In this document: positions 17,101 through 24,404 of the stretch, in pieces | Layout of the letters: every line of letters starts with the position of its first letter | Position numbering within the stretch: the stretch's first letter is position 1 | NCBI GenBank assembly: GCA_045594705.1 | Contig: JAZNZB010000020.1 | Span: 4,455 to 68,454 of the forward strand | DNA from: SVQP01 sp045594705 | GTDB lineage: Bacteria; Bacillota; Clostridia; Oscillospirales; CAG-272 | Direction of reading: 5' to 3' | DNA: 64,000 bases | Notes under the pieces: model-generated | Seen by the model: only the letters and a program-made list of their open reading frames with translations | Database searches by the model: none | What the model was told of the DNA's origin: nothing | Made by a program: the position numbers and the translations under genes

Positions 17101-17932
17101 TGGAACCCAAGACAGTATTTGCGCCCTTGGAGCTCTCGGGGCAGGTCTGAGTCAGCTTTGCGGTGGTCGCCTGGGCCAGATTGACCTTGTGGAAGCCGCT
17201 GTAATGCTTCAGCGCGGTACGCACCGCAACCTTACTCTTGGACATATTGTCCACGGCAAAATGCGCATCATAGCCAAGCTCGGCCGCAACGAAACAGGAC
17301 ACCGTACCACTGATATCCTCCACAGCGCAATCCTCGTCGATCTCTTGCCCGCTCGGTGCAAGCGCAAGCTGGATATCCTTATTATCCAGAATGACCGCCC
17401 ACTCGGCATCATACGACTCGATGGACAGCACGGCAAACGAAGGGTCGTACGCCTGCGTGCCCTCTCTGGCCTCGGCCATGCGGATCAGATAATATCCGCC
17501 CGCCTCGATGACGGCGTCCTCGGCAAAGGTAAACTGACGGTAGCCCTCCCCCGCGCTCTCGCGGTAATACAGAGCGGCATCCTTGAGCGAAACCTGCTCT
17601 TCTCCAACGTTATACAGCTGAATAAAGCCATGAGCAACGGCAGCATCCTTGTTCTGACCCGTGCCGTACACGGCAGAGATCATAACGTCCTTGAACGTGA
17701 CCGCGATCTCATAGGTGGGATCGTCGGGATCCAGCATACTGTCATCCGTGGTTTGCTCCTCGCCCGGGTTATACTCCCCGGGGCGTGTGATCAGCTCCTC
17801 GGGGTCAGAGGTCGAATCCTCTGTGGAGGATTCGGGTGGCGTGTTATTTCGGCAGGCGGCAAATGCGCCCGCCAGTAACGTCAAAGTCAATAAAAATGAT
17901 AAAACGGTGCGGAAGGATATTCTATTTTTCAC
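14159..17932 (-). CDS. Giant lipoprotein: LTD-like, chitobiase-type, CotH kinase and seven RCC1 repeats
   Basis: A 1257-aa predicted surface lipoprotein (lipobox GAFAAC near residue 26, then an acidic/Ser/Thr linker). Domains in order: a lamin-tail-like beta domain (about 73-190); a CHB_HEX_C/FN3-like domain (about 280-385, YTVYYTTDGTDPVKNG); a CotH protein-kinase-like domain (about 395-800) with SGHGSSGWPMKSMRVYYK, LLLRNSGNDCMDSFIRDAYMQR, FINGEFWGVYNARERYS and LLDMDMGIAF (metal-binding DxD, near 679); a small beta domain (about 815-905); and seven RCC1-type repeats from about 915 to the end (YAWGMNQNG, YTVGSNSAGQLG, WGVGSNSYGQLG and four more), enough for a closed propeller. CotH proteins phosphorylate spore-coat or surface proteins in other organisms; the target here is unknown. 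The start is GTG, with AAGGAGGAAG upstream. Confidence 0.88.
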   Translation of the reverse strand: MKNRISFRTVLSFLLTLTLLAGAFAACRNNTPPESSTEDSTSDPEELITRPGEYNPGEEQTTDDSMLDPDDPTYEIAVTFKDVMISAVYGTGQNKDAAVAHGFIQLYNVGEEQVSLKDAALYYRESAGEGYRQFTFAEDAVIEAGGYYLIRMAEAREGTQAYDPSFAVLSIESYDAEWAVILDNKDIQLALAPSGQEIDEDCAVEDISGTVSCFVAAELGYDAHFAVDNMSKSKVAVRTALKHYSGFHKVNLAQATTAKLTQTCPESSKGANTVLGSKVNEVLFSADAGIYSKGFELELSAREGYTVYYTTDGTDPVKNGKVYSSSISLTDSSEMAWGGTINGAIQNMGGDYRPQSKTMPGGYVIKAYATNGTDSTDVFTNTYFISDTFKDYGVSMMSLSMDKNLIYGSQGFYNHYYGTGGTGNQRQTGMLEVFSSDGQRHGSSYVELAISGHGSSGWPMKSMRVYYKGINNTAVGTDGDLNYDLFEGYARDNDGNAITDFSRLLLRNSGNDCMDSFIRDAYMQRVCRDMDVYTMAYVPVLLFINGEFWGVYNARERYSPEYVESHFGVDKENVGLIESDYDGLVLGGDPGAPFIPMDGTQADADEFNALVNYIRSHDLSAEEHYKYVTDRLDINSFMDMYIARLYFNARDWPENNIKVFKNRVADDPSGMDTKWYFTLLDMDMGIAFYPEGHWADTSEKANFFGWIDSTGTVVGTIMHGLCKNQEFKQIFISRFAKTVNDMLTPAYLEAELDALIAEREPLLELQSMRWGASKSQYQASVDNMYKFVRSRNDYVLSMLCNHFGISLSDLEVIMDKSVTVAYNPERANVTVNGQSVTETGQQFDFEGNSQTLSLTVKATPKSGYEVTSIMFVPVSGQMQTVQGSSASFTVDCSGTVIINTRAQGQQGTVAGVQSGITASGHSTYYLAPNGELYAWGMNQNGILGIPGSGNVSVPTLVASNVAKVEVCHSNDCENNNNQTMMAYLTLDGELYTVGSNSAGQLGRNGTATDDKPGKVKFDGKIVDVSVGHDHMLVLDDQGVLWGVGSNSYGQLGKANEGGHTTSFQVVANDVKLLAAGRRNTFFTNSNNVCYVLGDNRWEKFGTDADRYSSPHKLLAGVAYMSTGEHQVVLVTTSGDLFYAGWRSLHGFGQGQGAGGAVKLTGGVKKAVLHHANMIILKTDGSVWGYGSNMGNAMAGVSATSGSPAKILSGGVKDIAAGYEFSAYLFEDGTITVQGSNASGQAGNGKTGGSVNMANPLF

Positions 17933-17995
17933 GGATATCTTCCTCCTTGTTCAAAATTCCATATAAAGGGGTCCGGATATAGTTCCGGATTATAC

Positions 17996-18024
17996 ATTAT
18001 ACCATATTTTCCTTGTCTTGTAAA
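17996..18024 (-). promoter_or_regulatory. Sigma-A promoter of the CotH-RCC1 gene
   Basis: Minus-strand TTTACA (18019-18024) and TATAAT (17996-18001), 17-bp spacer. The first five bases past the -10 are followed by a leader of about 60 nt to the GTG start. Confidence 0.75.
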
Positions 18025-18090
18025 TACGTAGGCTTGGGAATTTTGTAAATTTCACCTTCAAACACACCGATTGCTGCATGATATGCATCA

Positions 18091-18122
18091 AGCGCACCGA
18101 ATGCCTGTGCAATCGGTGCGCT
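18091..18122 (-). terminator. Hairpin after the two-gene solute-binding operon
   Basis: Perfect 10-bp arms AGCGCACCGA / TCGGTGCGCT with a 12-nt loop, 8 bp after the stop at 18130. No U-run follows, so it may act as a 3' stabiliser rather than a true terminator. Confidence 0.5.
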
Positions 18123-18129
18123 CATTGAT

Positions 18130-19590
18130 TTATTTTCCGCTCTCCACGATGCCGAAATAATCGCTCAAGAGCTTTTTGAGCTCGGGGAGATCATTCATGA
18201 TGTAGTACTCACAATCGGTTTGCAAGGGATTGATGCCGTATCCCTGACTGCGCACAATGACCGCATTCATATTGCAATACGCGGCATTCATCACGGTATA
18301 GCACATGCTGACCGAATCCTCGTTGGGATTGACCTTGGAAATCAGCGTATCGATCGCGGGTGTGGTGTGGTTGGCTGCCAGCACCGAGAGCACGTTGAGT
18401 GCCATGCCTGCATCTCCCTGCGCGCTGCGCGGGATACTCAACACTGTTCCGTCGTCAAAGGTGGAATGATATCCAAGCTCCTTATTATACATAGGCACAG
18501 GCGCAACACACACCTCAAACTCGGATTTTGTGATCATGGCGCCGCTGCCGTCAAGTCCCGTAAAATGATCCAGCTCGGTTGCAAAGAACAGAGATCTTCC
18601 CTTCATGAACAGCTGCTCTGCCACCGCACTCTCGCGGGTCACGTTGCGGTATTCCGCCAGCCACTGTGCAAGCTCCACGCAAGTGCGATAGGTCTGCTCA
18701 CCGGTGCTCTCTTCTGCAAACAGATCCACGCCACTGCCGTAAAACAGCGTATCTGCGCAGCCGTACTCGTCGTACATCGCGCCCCAGAAATCGTCGTCAC
18801 TCCAGGTGCCGTCACCGTTGAGATCGGTTTTCACCTGTGTGCACAGCTCGTAAAAGAGCTCCATGGTCCATGCGTTTCCATATACGGTCTGAGTCAAGTC
18901 AAAGCCCATCTCGCGCATTTTTTCGTTGTTATAAACCAGGCAATCCAGCTCAAACTGCGCATATGGGGTCAGATATCCGGTAAAGACGTACTGCTTGCCG
19001 TTGATCTTCAGATCCTCGTTGAGTGCGTCAAACCAGCAGCCGTTATCCATCTCGAAGCCTGCCAGCGTCCCTGCGCTGTGGAATGCTCCGGTCATGGCGA
19101 TATCCGCAATGCAGGAAACGGGGGTATAGCACAAAATCAGCGTTCCCGTGCCTGCCGTGGTTTCACTCAGGGCAATTTCAAAAATATCGGTCGTGGTCGG
19201 CGTGTACTTATGGTTGACTGCATATCCGTACAGATCCATAAATTGCTGATCTCTTGCCAGCACCGACTCATCGATGATCAAGGGCTCATAGGTATCCGAA
19301 GAGGGCTCGTTTTGCAAAAGCTCAAGGATCAGAACGTCGGTTTTGAGATCAAGGCTGTCGGGGAAGCCGTAAAGCTCCTCGCCCGGGCCCATTGTCACGG
19401 GGAACTCCTGCTCGGGGGGCTGCTCCACAGGCGGAATGGGATAGAACGGATCCACGTCCACACCGGGCAGATCCAGCTTTCCAAGCAGCTCGCCAACAAG
19501 ACCGCCGGCTTCAAAATCCGCAAAGCCGCATGCCGTCAGCGCACACGTAAGCATCAGGCACAAAAGCGCGATCGCAATTCTTTTCTTCAT
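18130..19590 (-). CDS. Extracellular solute-binding-like lipoprotein 1
   Basis: A 486-aa lipoprotein (lipobox ALTAC at about residue 21) resembling family 1 extracellular solute-binding proteins of ABC sugar importers, though quite diverged. It has a Pro-rich linker (PPVEQPPEQEFP), WTMELFYELCTQ, a DLNGDGTWSDDDFWG calcium-loop-like motif, a GRSLFF segment and CVAPVPMYNKELG. The first 45 residues are nearly the same as those of the next gene upstream, although the rest differs. It follows that gene by 19 bp without a promoter, so the two form one operon. No permease or ATPase gene is nearby. Confidence 0.8.
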   Translation of the reverse strand: MKKRIAIALLCLMLTCALTACGFADFEAGGLVGELLGKLDLPGVDVDPFYPIPPVEQPPEQEFPVTMGPGEELYGFPDSLDLKTDVLILELLQNEPSSDTYEPLIIDESVLARDQQFMDLYGYAVNHKYTPTTTDIFEIALSETTAGTGTLILCYTPVSCIADIAMTGAFHSAGTLAGFEMDNGCWFDALNEDLKINGKQYVFTGYLTPYAQFELDCLVYNNEKMREMGFDLTQTVYGNAWTMELFYELCTQVKTDLNGDGTWSDDDFWGAMYDEYGCADTLFYGSGVDLFAEESTGEQTYRTCVELAQWLAEYRNVTRESAVAEQLFMKGRSLFFATELDHFTGLDGSGAMITKSEFEVCVAPVPMYNKELGYHSTFDDGTVLSIPRSAQGDAGMALNVLSVLAANHTTPAIDTLISKVNPNEDSVSMCYTVMNAAYCNMNAVIVRSQGYGINPLQTDCEYYIMNDLPELKKLLSDYFGIVESGK

Positions 19591-19609
19591 AAGCAGATTC
19601 TCCTTGGGC

Positions 19610-21205
19610 TCAATTTGTCACGTTCTCCATTTGCGCACAGAACTTATCAAGCTGCTTTGCAAACGATTTCTCGAATTTCTTCCAAACCGAGCTGAGCGAA
19701 GAGTTACCATTCTCCAACGCAGTGCGGAACAGCATGACCTTCTCACTATCCGTGGTAGCCATGTAATTGCAACCGAAATCAAAGGTCTTGGTCTCCAGGA
19801 TCAGCTGCAGCATTTCGGTATCCTCCGGGGTAGCGCAGATGCGCATGGAGAGATCAAAATCATACAAGCCCTGGTTCAGCTGAGCCATAGCCTCCAGCGC
19901 ATATCCCACAAACTCCTGATCGTGCGCGCTCTGCGGCACCATCACCGCCGTCGCGTTGCAATCCACGTAAGAGCGATAGTCCTTTACGTCCAGATCCGCC
20001 TTGGGATACGGAATGATTCCGAATTGCCCGGATGCGATGGCCATATTCATTGCCTTCTCCAGCGTTGCACCATAGAACAGTGCTCTGCCATCCGCAAAGG
20101 CCTTCTCGGGAACTTGCAGGCGGTCATAATCCTGCATGACGTCATTCATTGTAACCCATACCGACGCAGCGTTGTTGACCATGCTGTAAAGCACGTCGTA
20201 CGGCCACGAGATCTGATCCATATTGGTATTGATCACGGGGATCTGCGCATCGTCCTTGACAAGCATGGACACGCCCGCACCCGTTGCAAAGGCTTGTGCA
20301 CCATCAAACGTAGAAACGTAAGCGAACAGATCCGCGTCGGGATCCACCACAGCATTGTTGTTGAGATCCTCGTAGTTGTTCTCCACCATGGCAAGCATCT
20401 TTTCCATGGTCCAGCCGCCTTCCATCACGTAGCTGTACATATCGATCTGATGTTGCGCGGCAAGATCGACGTTATACAGGATGACCGAGGTCTTGAGCAT
20501 AGCGTCGGGCGTGATCACGCCTGTTGCCATGGGCAAATACGAGCCGAATGCCAGACCGTTGTATATATCCTCATCCCAACGGTCATTCGTCAGATCCACC
20601 CAAGGAAGGCCGGACAGATTGACCAAAGAACCGTTCTGCGCCAAGGGCGCGCCATCGCGGGCAATTGATCCGAATACGATATCAAAGCTTCCTTTACCGG
20701 ACATCACGTCGTTGCGCACCTGATCGTAAAGCAGGTCCTGCTCTATCAGAACGCCGTCTATTTCAATGCCGTAATAAGCCGTCACGACCTGATTGCGCGC
20801 ATACGAAGCATCCGCTACGATATTGTCGCTTCTTTCTGCTCCAAGATCGTGCTCATGAATGCCAAGCAGCGTCAGTCTCTGGTCGGAATACCGATCCATG
20901 GGCAGCTCGACCCAAGGGCCGTCGGTCTCGATTTCCACGTACGTGACGTCCTCTGTCGCGATTTCAGTCTCGTCCCACCAGATATGATCGGTTCCCCAAT
21001 CCACGTCGGTCACAATTTCTCCGATATTGACGTCTGTTTCGGCAATTCCCGGCTCGATCTCACCAAGGATATCTTCACCAGGCAGATCGATATTTCCAAG
21101 CAACTCGCCCACAAGCCCTCCGATTTCAAAATCAGCAAAGCTGCAAGCGGTCATTGCACAGGTCAGTGTCAAGCACAAAAGTGCGATCGCAAGTCTCTTT
21201 TTCAT
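19610..21205 (-). CDS. Extracellular solute-binding-like lipoprotein 2
   Basis: A 531-aa lipoprotein (lipobox AMTAC) of the solute-binding type. After the leader and an acidic linker come RSDNIVADASYARNQ, YGIEIDGVLIEQDLLYDQVRNDVMSGKGSFDIVFG, ILYNVDLAAQHQIDMYSYV, GGWTMEKMLAMVENNYEDLNNNAVVDPDADLFAY (the calcium-loop position, degenerate) and DGRALFYGATLEKAMNM. ATG at 21205 lies 8 nt after AGGAGG; a TTG two codons upstream is less likely. Promoter at 21239-21267. Downstream it is linked to lipoprotein 1. Confidence 0.82.
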   Translation of the reverse strand: MKKRLAIALLCLTLTCAMTACSFADFEIGGLVGELLGNIDLPGEDILGEIEPGIAETDVNIGEIVTDVDWGTDHIWWDETEIATEDVTYVEIETDGPWVELPMDRYSDQRLTLLGIHEHDLGAERSDNIVADASYARNQVVTAYYGIEIDGVLIEQDLLYDQVRNDVMSGKGSFDIVFGSIARDGAPLAQNGSLVNLSGLPWVDLTNDRWDEDIYNGLAFGSYLPMATGVITPDAMLKTSVILYNVDLAAQHQIDMYSYVMEGGWTMEKMLAMVENNYEDLNNNAVVDPDADLFAYVSTFDGAQAFATGAGVSMLVKDDAQIPVINTNMDQISWPYDVLYSMVNNAASVWVTMNDVMQDYDRLQVPEKAFADGRALFYGATLEKAMNMAIASGQFGIIPYPKADLDVKDYRSYVDCNATAVMVPQSAHDQEFVGYALEAMAQLNQGLYDFDLSMRICATPEDTEMLQLILETKTFDFGCNYMATTDSEKVMLFRTALENGNSSLSSVWKKFEKSFAKQLDKFCAQMENVTN

Positions 21206-21238
21206 ACGCAAGGCCTCCTTTGTTCGGTCTTTGATTTT

Positions 21239-21267
21239 ATTTTAGCAGATTTTTCCCGATTTGTAAA
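21239..21267 (-). promoter_or_regulatory. Sigma-A promoter of solute-binding genes 2 and 1
   Basis: Minus-strand TTTACA (21262-21267) and TAAAAT (21239-21244), 17-bp spacer. Confidence 0.7.
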
Positions 21268-21316
21268 TAGAAATAATATACCCTTTACTTATATAGACGC
21301 CAAAAATGCAAAAAGG

Positions 21317-21346
21317 TTCCGCGAAATCAAGAAAAATTTCGCGGAA
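21317..21346 (-). terminator. Terminator of the metallophosphoesterase gene
   Basis: Perfect 11-bp arms TTCCGCGAAAT / ATTTCGCGGAA with an 8-nt loop; the minus strand continues CCTTTTTGCATTTTT. The stop codon is about 190 bp upstream, with a palindromic element in between. Confidence 0.75.
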
Positions 21347-21364
21347 TCTTGAAAAATTTTCAAT

Positions 21365-21530
21365 TTGCGGGGCATTATCATGAAGTTAAGTAGCAAAGGT
21401 GTCCCGCCTCAAGATCCTTCGCGGCGCATTTTTTCGCAAGCTCCGTACAGCGGAGCAATTCATCCTCGAGCGCAGCGAAGGATCTTGGCGAAAAATGCTT
21501 GCTCAAGGATGACAGAGGCGGGACAGGGCT
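21365..21530. repeat. MITE-like palindromic element, copy 2
   Basis: Related to 7875-8092. Shared text includes GGGGCATTATCATGAAGTTAAG at the left end (compare GGGCAATACTATTAAGTTAAG), CAAGATCCTTCGCGGCGCATT, AAGCTCCG-(4)-GCGGAGC and GCTTGCTC-AGGATGACAG. Internal arms pair: GTCCCGCCTC/GAGGCGGGAC and AAGATCCTTCGC/GCGAAGGATCTT. The right terminal repeat is poorly kept and runs into the stop of the metallophosphoesterase gene. Confidence 0.7.
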
Positions 21531-21538
21531 TTCTTGAC

Positions 21539-22366
21539 TCAGTCACATGGATTTGCGGGAATCAGCGTGATCTTGCGCGAGATACCGAGGTACGCGCCAC
21601 CTGTGATATACTGCACAAGCCCGGGGGCAAGCTCGTCCTCGTGCGAAAAATGCAAGTGCCCCGCGATCACAGCGGCAATGCCCGACGCGGGATCGCGTAC
21701 GTACTCGCAAAACGCCGCCGTTGCCTCGTTTTTGAGGATCGCACCGGGGCCTATGTTGATATTTCTGCGCCAATCGCGCACCGTATCGTCATGCAGCGAA
21801 GGGCAATTGATGGGAATATGCACGCAAAGCAGGATCGGCTTGCCCTTCTCTCTCAATTCCTTCAGAAAATCAATATCTTCTTGCTGCACGCACTCCATGC
21901 CGTCGTCGATACCCGCCACGATCAGATCGGGATACTCCAGATAGTGCCGCGCGACCGCACCGTCCGAAAGTGCTGTAAACTTGCCATAGTGCTGCGCTCT
22001 TGCCCCCTCGGTATGATAATCGTCCGAATACGACCAATCGTGATTGCCTATGACAAACATGGTCCCCAGGCCGCCTGCCCCGATCTCGCGATACAAATCG
22101 CGCACATTTGGGTCGCTTGGCGTATCCACAATATCCCCGGTCATGAGCATCAGATCTGCGCCCCATTCGCGCGCATCGGCATAAAAGCCCTGCAGTCTTT
22201 TCACACAAGGCGTGCCGTCGGTTTCAAAAATACATCTTGCACGCAAGGCCGCCTCGTCGTGGCGAAACTGCGGGTCATTCTCGCCCATCCCCGTCAGATG
22301 CAGATCGGTGATATGATACAGCTTGTACGTATGCCGTAAGCCCTTGATGGCAATGGTGGTTTCCAT
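21539..22366 (-). CDS. Calcineurin-like metallophosphoesterase
   Basis: A 275-aa cytoplasmic enzyme of the calcineurin-like superfamily. Metal-site motifs are in order: LYHITDLHL (D-x-H), LMLMTGDIVDTPS (GD-x-x-D), FVIGNHDWS (GNHD), LLCVHIPIN and IAGHLHFSHE (GHxH). It probably cleaves a phosphomonoester or diester; the substrate is unknown. ATG at 22366 has AAGGAGAAG just upstream, a stretch that abuts the left arm of the 282-bp folded element. That element therefore forms the 5' leader if transcription comes from upstream. Confidence 0.9.
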   Translation of the reverse strand: METTIAIKGLRHTYKLYHITDLHLTGMGENDPQFRHDEAALRARCIFETDGTPCVKRLQGFYADAREWGADLMLMTGDIVDTPSDPNVRDLYREIGAGGLGTMFVIGNHDWSYSDDYHTEGARAQHYGKFTALSDGAVARHYLEYPDLIVAGIDDGMECVQQEDIDFLKELREKGKPILLCVHIPINCPSLHDDTVRDWRRNINIGPGAILKNEATAAFCEYVRDPASGIAAVIAGHLHFSHEDELAPGLVQYITGGAYLGISRKITLIPANPCD

Positions 22367-22376
22367 ATGCTTCTCC

Positions 22377-22658
22377 TTAGCCGAACGAGAGTCGAACCAA
22401 GTTGGTTTTGACGGGCAGATTTGTCCGATCCCTTCATCTTTTCCCTTGGACATATTGCCTATATGCCCCGCGGGAAAAGCTTTTGGGCTCGAAAAAATCT
22501 GCTGCGTCAAAACTGCTCGCACCCGTCGGCGAATGCATTTTTGATAGATTTTGGTGTGATTTTGCGCAGCAAGATACAAATCTTGCAAGCGAAAGCGCGC
22601 CGAAAGATGCGAAAATGCATCGTCGTCGGGCAATTCGGTTCGATTCCCGTTCGGCTAA
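22377..22658. repeat. 282-bp highly structured inverted-repeat element (RNA or mobile element candidate)
   Basis: Outer 28-nt arms (TTAGCCGAACG...TTG at 22377-22404, and its reverse complement at 22631-22658) match at 24 of 28 positions. Inside are two folded halves. The first pairs 22405-22422 with 22495-22513 (GTTTTGACG/CGTCAAAAC, GCAGATTT/AAATCTGC) and holds CTTTTCCC/GGGAAAAG. The second pairs 22522-22541 with 22612-22630 (ATGCATTTT/AAAATGCAT core) and holds GCAAGAT-acaa-ATCTTGC at 22569-22586. No ORF inside looks genuine. Confidence 0.7.
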
Positions 22659-22664
22659 ACAAGA

Positions 22665-22684
22665 GGCTACCCTTGCGGATAGCC
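22665..22684 (-). terminator. Weak terminator hairpin after solute-binding gene 3
   Basis: GGCTA/TAGCC arms with one internal mismatch pair and a short loop, about 20 bp past the stop at 22706; the U-run is poor. Confidence 0.35.
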
Positions 22685-22705
22685 CCTGTTTGCTTGCGTT
22701 TTCAA

Positions 22706-24175
22706 TTAGTAATCGTAGCCGTAAGCCTCGTAGATTTTTTTCAGAGCCTTATTGGTCTGCTTTTCGCTCGTGGTAATGTCTCTGGTGATAGAGGCACTCT
22801 TGTTGTTGAGCGCGGTCTGAGCGATGGATGCGCAAGGCAGGCCGTCGTTGTGGAAGTGGGTATAGCCAAAGTCGAATACTCTGTGACGAATGATGACGTC
22901 AACCATCTCAGCGGACTCCTCGTCACGTGCGTTCTTGGACTTAGCAACCTTATCATACAACGTATCGGATACCATGTAGTAAGAGGTGGAAGCCAGAACC
23001 TCCAGCATGTAGCCGGCGTCTGCCAGAGCCTCCTCGGAAAGGCTCTTGGGTACGCATGCGGTGGAAGCTGCACCGTTGACAAAGCTCAGGTACTCTTCCT
23101 GCTTCTCGTCGTACTTGGGCTGAGGCAGAATACCGAACTCATTCTCCATCTCACGGAAACCCGTGCAATCGGACAGGGAGCCTGCAAAGAACAGCGCTCT
23201 GCCTGCCTTGAATACGTTCGCGGGCTCCTGATACATCGAGTTGTTTGCAAGGTACTCGTTAACGGTTACGTGGAAGGACTGCTGGGTCACGATCAGCTCG
23301 TAGATCTTTTCGTAAACGGTCTGCAGTCTGTCGGTATTGGGCTGGTATACGGGCAGGTGGTCCTCGTCAAAGGTGAACATGGTGCAGCCTGCACCGAACC
23401 AGAAGTTGTAGTCGCATGCCAACGACCAACCTACAAGACCGTAGAAGTCGTCGGTGTAGTTGACTTTACCGTCACCGTTGAGGTCACGGGTCTGATCCTT
23501 GGTGATTTCCAGCATGTCATCAATGGTCCAAGTGCCGTCTCTTGCATCATCGTAGGGATAATCAAGGCTTTGCTCGTCGAACAGGGACTTGTTGAAAATC
23601 ATGGCAGCGGTAATCATCATGGAGGAAGGCAGCAGGTCGCCGCACACCACGAACATGTTGTCACCGAACATAAAGCCGTTCTTGCAGTCCTGGTCCCACC
23701 AAGGGTTGTCAAAGTTGACGTACTCCAGGTCGGTCAGGTTATACAGGCAGTTACCCATACCCAGGTTGGTAGCAGCGTTTACCATGTGCTGGTAAACGAT
23801 GTGGTATTCACCACTACCGGAGCTGACGTCGTTCTTGACCTTGTCGCCAAGTGCAACGTAGTCAAGCTCAAGCAGAGGATTGAGCGTTACACCGTAGAAG
23901 TTCTGGATCTTGTCGTTTCTTCTGTAAACGGCGTCCTCCAGGGGGTCGGATTTGTCCGGCTCCTCTGCGCCCATATCGGTCTCGGAGTTTGCAAGAATAT
24001 TGATCTCCTTGCCCTTCAGACCCTCGTTGGGCTCCAGATCGGGGCTGACCCAGTTGGTCTCTTCCTCGGTGGAGGCATCGGTAGAGGTATCCTCATTCCC
24101 CGTCTCCGCACAAGCAGCGAACACACTGATCAGCATCAGGCCGCACAAAAGCATAGCGAAAAGCTTCTTGTACAT
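22706..24175 (-). CDS. Extracellular solute-binding lipoprotein 3
   Basis: A 489-aa lipoprotein (signal peptide KKLFAMLLCGLMLISVFAAC). It belongs to a family 1-like solute-binding group shared with the next three genes. Family marks: KGKEINILANSETDMG, SDPLEDAVYRRNDKIQNFYG, LEYVNFDNPWWDQDCKNGF, the EF-hand-like loop DLNGDGKVNYTDDFYGL, GRALFFAG, FGILPQPKYDEKQEEYLSFVN and the very constant KSKNARDEESAEMVD. It is almost the same as gene 4 over its length, so it is a recent duplicate. No transporter genes adjoin it, so it may serve distant permeases or bind substrate at the surface. It has its own promoter, with a 22-bp tandem repeat upstream. Confidence 0.88.
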   Translation of the reverse strand: MYKKLFAMLLCGLMLISVFAACAETGNEDTSTDASTEEETNWVSPDLEPNEGLKGKEINILANSETDMGAEEPDKSDPLEDAVYRRNDKIQNFYGVTLNPLLELDYVALGDKVKNDVSSGSGEYHIVYQHMVNAATNLGMGNCLYNLTDLEYVNFDNPWWDQDCKNGFMFGDNMFVVCGDLLPSSMMITAAMIFNKSLFDEQSLDYPYDDARDGTWTIDDMLEITKDQTRDLNGDGKVNYTDDFYGLVGWSLACDYNFWFGAGCTMFTFDEDHLPVYQPNTDRLQTVYEKIYELIVTQQSFHVTVNEYLANNSMYQEPANVFKAGRALFFAGSLSDCTGFREMENEFGILPQPKYDEKQEEYLSFVNGAASTACVPKSLSEEALADAGYMLEVLASTSYYMVSDTLYDKVAKSKNARDEESAEMVDVIIRHRVFDFGYTHFHNDGLPCASIAQTALNNKSASITRDITTSEKQTNKALKKIYEAYGYDY

Positions 24176-24220
24176 ACTTGTTTCCTTCTTTCATAATATT
24201 TTGCATAGGTATACGCATTC

Positions 24221-24249
24221 ATTTTATCACAAGAGTAAATTGTTGTCAA
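24221..24249 (-). promoter_or_regulatory. Sigma-A promoter of solute-binding gene 3
   Basis: Minus-strand TTGACA (24244-24249) and TAAAAT (24221-24226), 17-bp spacer. The -35 box lies inside the first unit of the tandem repeat. Confidence 0.78.
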
Positions 24250-24306
24250 GGAAAAAGTCATTGATTGTCAAGAAAAGAGTCATTGATTGTCAAGAAAAGA
24301 GTCAAT
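24241..24306. repeat. Three tandem 22-bp repeats carrying the -35 box
   Basis: Units at 24241-24262, 24263-24284 and 24285-24306; the last two differ at a single base. Each unit contains TGTCAAG, that is TTGACA on the minus strand, and AGTCA. The paralogous gene 4 has only one such box. Confidence 0.85.
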
Positions 24307-24357
24307 AATTGACAAGAATAATTTCGGCCACATTTTGTGCAATTTGACACAAACAAA

Positions 24358-24384
24358 AAGAAACCCGCACGTGGCGGGTTTCTT
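24358..24384 (-). terminator. Terminator of solute-binding gene 4
   Basis: Perfect 11-bp arms AAGAAACCCGC/GCGGGTTTCTT with a 5-nt loop, followed on the minus strand by TTTGTTTG. It lies about 20 bp past the stop at 24405. Confidence 0.85.
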
Positions 24385-24404
24385 GGTGGGTATTCGAATA
24401 TCAA

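Noticed and set aside
22631..22658. Text like the 3' half of a tRNA (GGTTCGATTCCCG...CGGCTA)
   Set aside because: The would-be T stem does not pair properly, no anticodon arm or matching 5' acceptor half is present, and there is no CCA. The same text occurs inverted at 22377-22404 as part of an inverted repeat.
22421..24196. A 591-codon plus-strand frame spanning the folded element and opposite solute-binding gene 3
   Set aside because: It runs through an inverted-repeat element and is antisense to a clear lipoprotein gene whose promoter, start and signal peptide are evident.
24241..24306. Short tandem repeats considered as a CRISPR array
   Set aside because: Units are 22 bp and directly adjacent without spacers, and no cas genes are present.
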